From the NCBI GenBank assembly GCA_937988745.1, contig CALKAR010000321.1, forward strand, positions 1 to 6,029: DNA of 6,029 nt. Reading direction: 5' to 3'. The DNA is from an uncultured Peptococcaceae bacterium (GTDB taxonomy: Bacteria; Bacillota; Limnochordia; Darwinibacteriales; Darwinibacteriaceae). The notes below the pieces were generated by a model. The model was given only the letters and a program-made list of their open reading frames with translations. It searched no databases and was not told the origin of the DNA. Shown here one piece after another: positions 4,366 through 6,029 of this stretch; the first letter of the stretch is position 1; each line of letters starts with the position of its first letter. The position numbers were made by a program, and so were the translations under genes.

Positions 4366-4437
4366 CACGAAATGACAAACATTCGCTGGTTTCCGGCCGG
4401 GTGGCGAACATTGAGGTTCGCCGGTTCACGAAATGAC
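4366..4437 (+). repeat. Direct repeats and inverted repeat upstream of the recombinase
   Basis: CACGAAATGAC occurs at 4366-4376 and again at 4427-4437, 61 bases apart; the second copy contains the recombinase ATG. Between them GGCGAAC (4403-4409) and GTTCGCC (4416-4422) form a perfect inverted repeat with a 6-base centre, ATTGAG. This spacing also resembles a tyrosine-recombinase core. These may be recombinase arm or core sites, or an operator controlling the gene. No Shine-Dalgarno is seen before the ATG. Confidence 0.4.
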
Positions 4438-5509
4438 TGACTCGAGTCTGGTCAGGTGGACGCCGGCGCAGGAGCTTCTGTTGGCGCGGGAGTTCGTGAA
4501 GGCGAACGCTGGTGAGCGCCGGCGTCAGGCAGCCAAGGCAGTGGCTGAGCGTGACCACGAGGCGTTATGGCTAGTGACTCGCGCGTACCTGACGGCTCAT
4601 CAGCGTGCAGCGAACACGATCTCGTCGTACAGGAAGGGCGTGATGGTGTTGTTGGACGCCTGGCAGGGTGTGGACCTGCTCAGGCCAACCAGGGCTGATG
4701 CTGAAGCGTTCGTACTGAGCCTCGTCGACCCTGAGCGTGAAGCTGACCCCGATGACCCACAAATGGCCGGCCGGCGCCACCTGGGGCAGTCACCGAAACG
4801 GCAGCTCTCACCTGCTTCAGTTCGTCAGCGCGTCGCTGCAGCCCGGGCGTTCTACGAAGCGCTCCGCTGGACCGAACTCACCGCGGCGGACCCGTTCGCT
4901 GACGTGGCCATGCCCAAACTCACCCAGAAAGCAGAACAACGCGCCCGCCAGAAGGCCTACACACTCGACGAGCTCGAGTGGATGGCGCGGGTGACGCAGG
5001 ACTGGGATGACCGGCTGATCCTGCTCTTGGGTGCTCACGCTGGGTTGCGGGTGAGTGAGATGTTGGCGCTCACCTGGCGTGACGTGGATCTTCGCCAGGG
5101 GAAACTGACGGTCCGCCTTGGCAAGGGCGGCCAGACTGGCCAGGTCACCATGAGTGACGAGCTGAAACGAAACCTCACAGCCCGGGTTCAAGACGTGGAT
5201 GCCGGAGCGCCTGACCAGCGTGTCCTCGGCGTGTCTTCCCGGGCTGGCGTCTACAACCGCTTGGAGAAACTCTGGAACCGCTCCTTCGAGATGCAAGGGT
5301 ACGACCTGTCGGCCACTCCCCCGTTCACCAAAGGCGTGCACGGCCTCCGGCACTTCGCCGGCGTGCACTACGCCAGCCAGACCAGCGACCTCCGCAAGGT
5401 CCGCGATCACCTGCGGCACTCAAGCATGAGCACCTCCGAGATCTACATGGCGGCTGCGCAGGATACGGATGAGGTGCGGGCGTGGAGCATCGGGCTGGAT
5501 GAAAGCTGA
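4433..5509 (+). CDS. Tyrosine recombinase/integrase, XerC/D-like
   Basis: The 358-residue protein has the two-domain form of tyrosine recombinases. The N-terminal half (about 40-160) is a SAM-like core-binding domain (TAHQRAANTISSYRKG, SVRQRVAAARAFYEAL). The C-terminal half (about 170-350) is catalytic. All active residues are visible: R206 (GAHAGLRVSE), K231 (LGKGGQ), H303 and R306 (HGLRH), H329 (HLRHSS) and nucleophile Y338 (SEIYMAA). It should cut and rejoin DNA through a 3'-phosphotyrosine link. Length is slightly above XerC/D (about 300), partly from an N-terminal extension and an Asp/Pro-rich insert near 100-120. The ATG at 4433 is preferred because the MTDSSLVRWTPAQELL opening resembles deinococcal homologues. 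It lacks a Shine-Dalgarno, so translation may be unusual. It looks intact. With a dif-like site just upstream it may act there, or be an island or phage integrase. Confidence 0.93.
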   Translation: MTDSSLVRWTPAQELLLAREFVKANAGERRRQAAKAVAERDHEALWLVTRAYLTAHQRAANTISSYRKGVMVLLDAWQGVDLLRPTRADAEAFVLSLVDPEREADPDDPQMAGRRHLGQSPKRQLSPASVRQRVAAARAFYEALRWTELTAADPFADVAMPKLTQKAEQRARQKAYTLDELEWMARVTQDWDDRLILLLGAHAGLRVSEMLALTWRDVDLRQGKLTVRLGKGGQTGQVTMSDELKRNLTARVQDVDAGAPDQRVLGVSSRAGVYNRLEKLWNRSFEMQGYDLSATPPFTKGVHGLRHFAGVHYASQTSDLRKVRDHLRHSSMSTSEIYMAAAQDTDEVRAWSIGLDES

Positions 5510-5607
5510 AACAGCGTAGCAAGGTATTGGACTAGCGTTCCGGCCCATCTAGTAAAGGTTCCAACGGGTCCGGTGCCCCATGGGCGGCTTCCAGGGATTT
5601 GAATGGA
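5510..5607 (+). other. Gap between recombinase and IS3 sequence
   Basis: About 100 bases without a recognised gene. A short repeat ACTAG (5531-5535) / CTAGT (5549-5553) is present. No terminator for the recombinase and no clear IS3 left inverted repeat can be seen. The frame of the following transposase is open from 5539, but the translation before about 5670 does not resemble IS3 OrfB. Confidence 0.3.
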
Positions 5608-6029
5608 ATGACTCTGTGGGCAGGCCGTGTGAGAGAAAACTGTCCATCAAAACCAGTGCGGTTCCCTTTCAAACTACGCCCGCCATCGAACCGGGCCATC
5701 AATGATGAGATTCTGCTGGATCACATCAAACGGGTGCACCGGGATAATTACTCCTGTTACGGCGTCAGGAAAGTCTGGTACAGCCTGCTGGATGATGTTG
5801 AGGTGCTCGCTAAACCGGGTAGGGATCAGGTGGCCAGGTTGATGCGCAGAGCCGGCTTAAGGGGCATCAGGCGCCTCAAGAGAATCATCACCACAGTCAG
5901 TGACCCGGAGGCTCCTAAGAGCGAGGACCTGGTGAAAAGGGAGTGGGATCAGGGCGCGCCAGATCGCGTGTGGGTCGCTGATTTCACTGAAGACAGGTCC
6001 CGAGAGGGAGTGGTGTACGTGGCGCTCGT
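5608..6029 (+). CDS. IS3-family transposase OrfB, truncated at both ends
   Basis: Frame 1 is open to the window edge. From about 5674 it reads RPPSNRAINDEILLDHIKRV, HRDNYSCYGVRKVW, then VARLMRRAGLRGIRRLK and RVWVADFT. This is the HTH_21 domain of IS3-family OrfB followed by the start of the DDE integrase core; VWVADFT carries the first catalytic Asp (codon 5980-5982). OrfB normally starts about 40 residues earlier and is preceded by orfA with a programmed frameshift. Here the upstream residues (VRENCPSKPVRFPFK) no longer match and no orfA is seen, so the 5' part is deleted or diverged. The right end continues beyond the window. The in-frame ATG at 5608 is a nominal start only. EDRSREG in place of the usual 'TYVRT..GW' suggests drift. 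The subgroup resembles elements of Actinobacteria and Deinococcus. Confidence 0.85.
   Translation, partial: MTLWAGRVRENCPSKPVRFPFKLRPPSNRAINDEILLDHIKRVHRDNYSCYGVRKVWYSLLDDVEVLAKPGRDQVARLMRRAGLRGIRRLKRIITTVSDPEAPKSEDLVKREWDQGAPDRVWVADFTEDRSREGVVYVAL

Noticed and set aside
5181..5200. GGTTCAAG, similar to a tRNA T-loop
   Set aside because: It lies inside the recombinase coding sequence and there is no cloverleaf around it.
4817..5419. Minus-strand open frame of 200 codons inside the recombinase
   Set aside because: It is antisense to a recombinase with all catalytic residues; such long antisense frames are common in GC-rich genes.
1..6029. CRISPR array or tandem repeat locus
   Set aside because: No regularly spaced repeats of CRISPR length were found in reading the window; only short isolated repeats are present.

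Overview
The window looks like an accessory, rearranged stretch of a moderately GC-rich bacterial genome or plasmid. A Deinococcus-type host is my best guess. The integrase, with its N-terminal opening, its 'GAHAGLRVSE' block and its HxxR/Y layout, resembles the XerC/D-like recombinases common in deinococci. The higB start also has a -10-like hexamer 6 bases upstream and no Shine-Dalgarno, which fits the leaderless genes frequent in Deinococcus and Actinobacteria. This is inference; an actinobacterial host cannot be excluded.

Layout. Positions 1-704 hold two unrelated gene fragments in one frame, separated only by a TAA: the N-terminal 80 residues of a TauE/SafE permease, then the C-terminal third of a class C beta-lactamase-like serine hydrolase. 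A perfect hairpin (745-770) follows. Positions 1048-1650 carry an Mrr-type restriction endonuclease broken by a TAG between its catalytic Asp and its QxK motif, with a possible decayed N-terminus before it. Positions 1651-1990 have no convincing protein gene but contain a possible promoter and a very strong rho-independent terminator about 100 bases apart, which could bound a small RNA.

Two apparently intact type II toxin-antitoxin operons follow. A vapBC-type pair lies on the minus strand (2676 down to 1991) and a higBA pair on the plus strand (3189-3901). Both have 4-base start/stop overlaps and inverted repeats at or near a -10 element, consistent with autoregulation. Two nested or tandem hairpins follow higA, then a minus-strand C-terminal remnant that looks like a transposase.

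Positions 4282-4309 contain a 28-bp sequence with the 11-6-11 architecture of a XerCD dif site. About 120 bases further on begins an apparently complete tyrosine recombinase (4433-5509) with all six catalytic residues. The window ends inside an IS3-family OrfB that lacks a recognisable N-terminus.

Together this is a graveyard of broken genes and insertion-sequence debris, held with two addiction modules next to a recombinase and a dif-like site. The most interesting reading is that this is a Xer/dif-associated mobile module, comparable in logic to the pdif modules of Acinetobacter plasmids. A weaker dif-like sequence at about 801-834 could be the other boundary, but that part is speculative.
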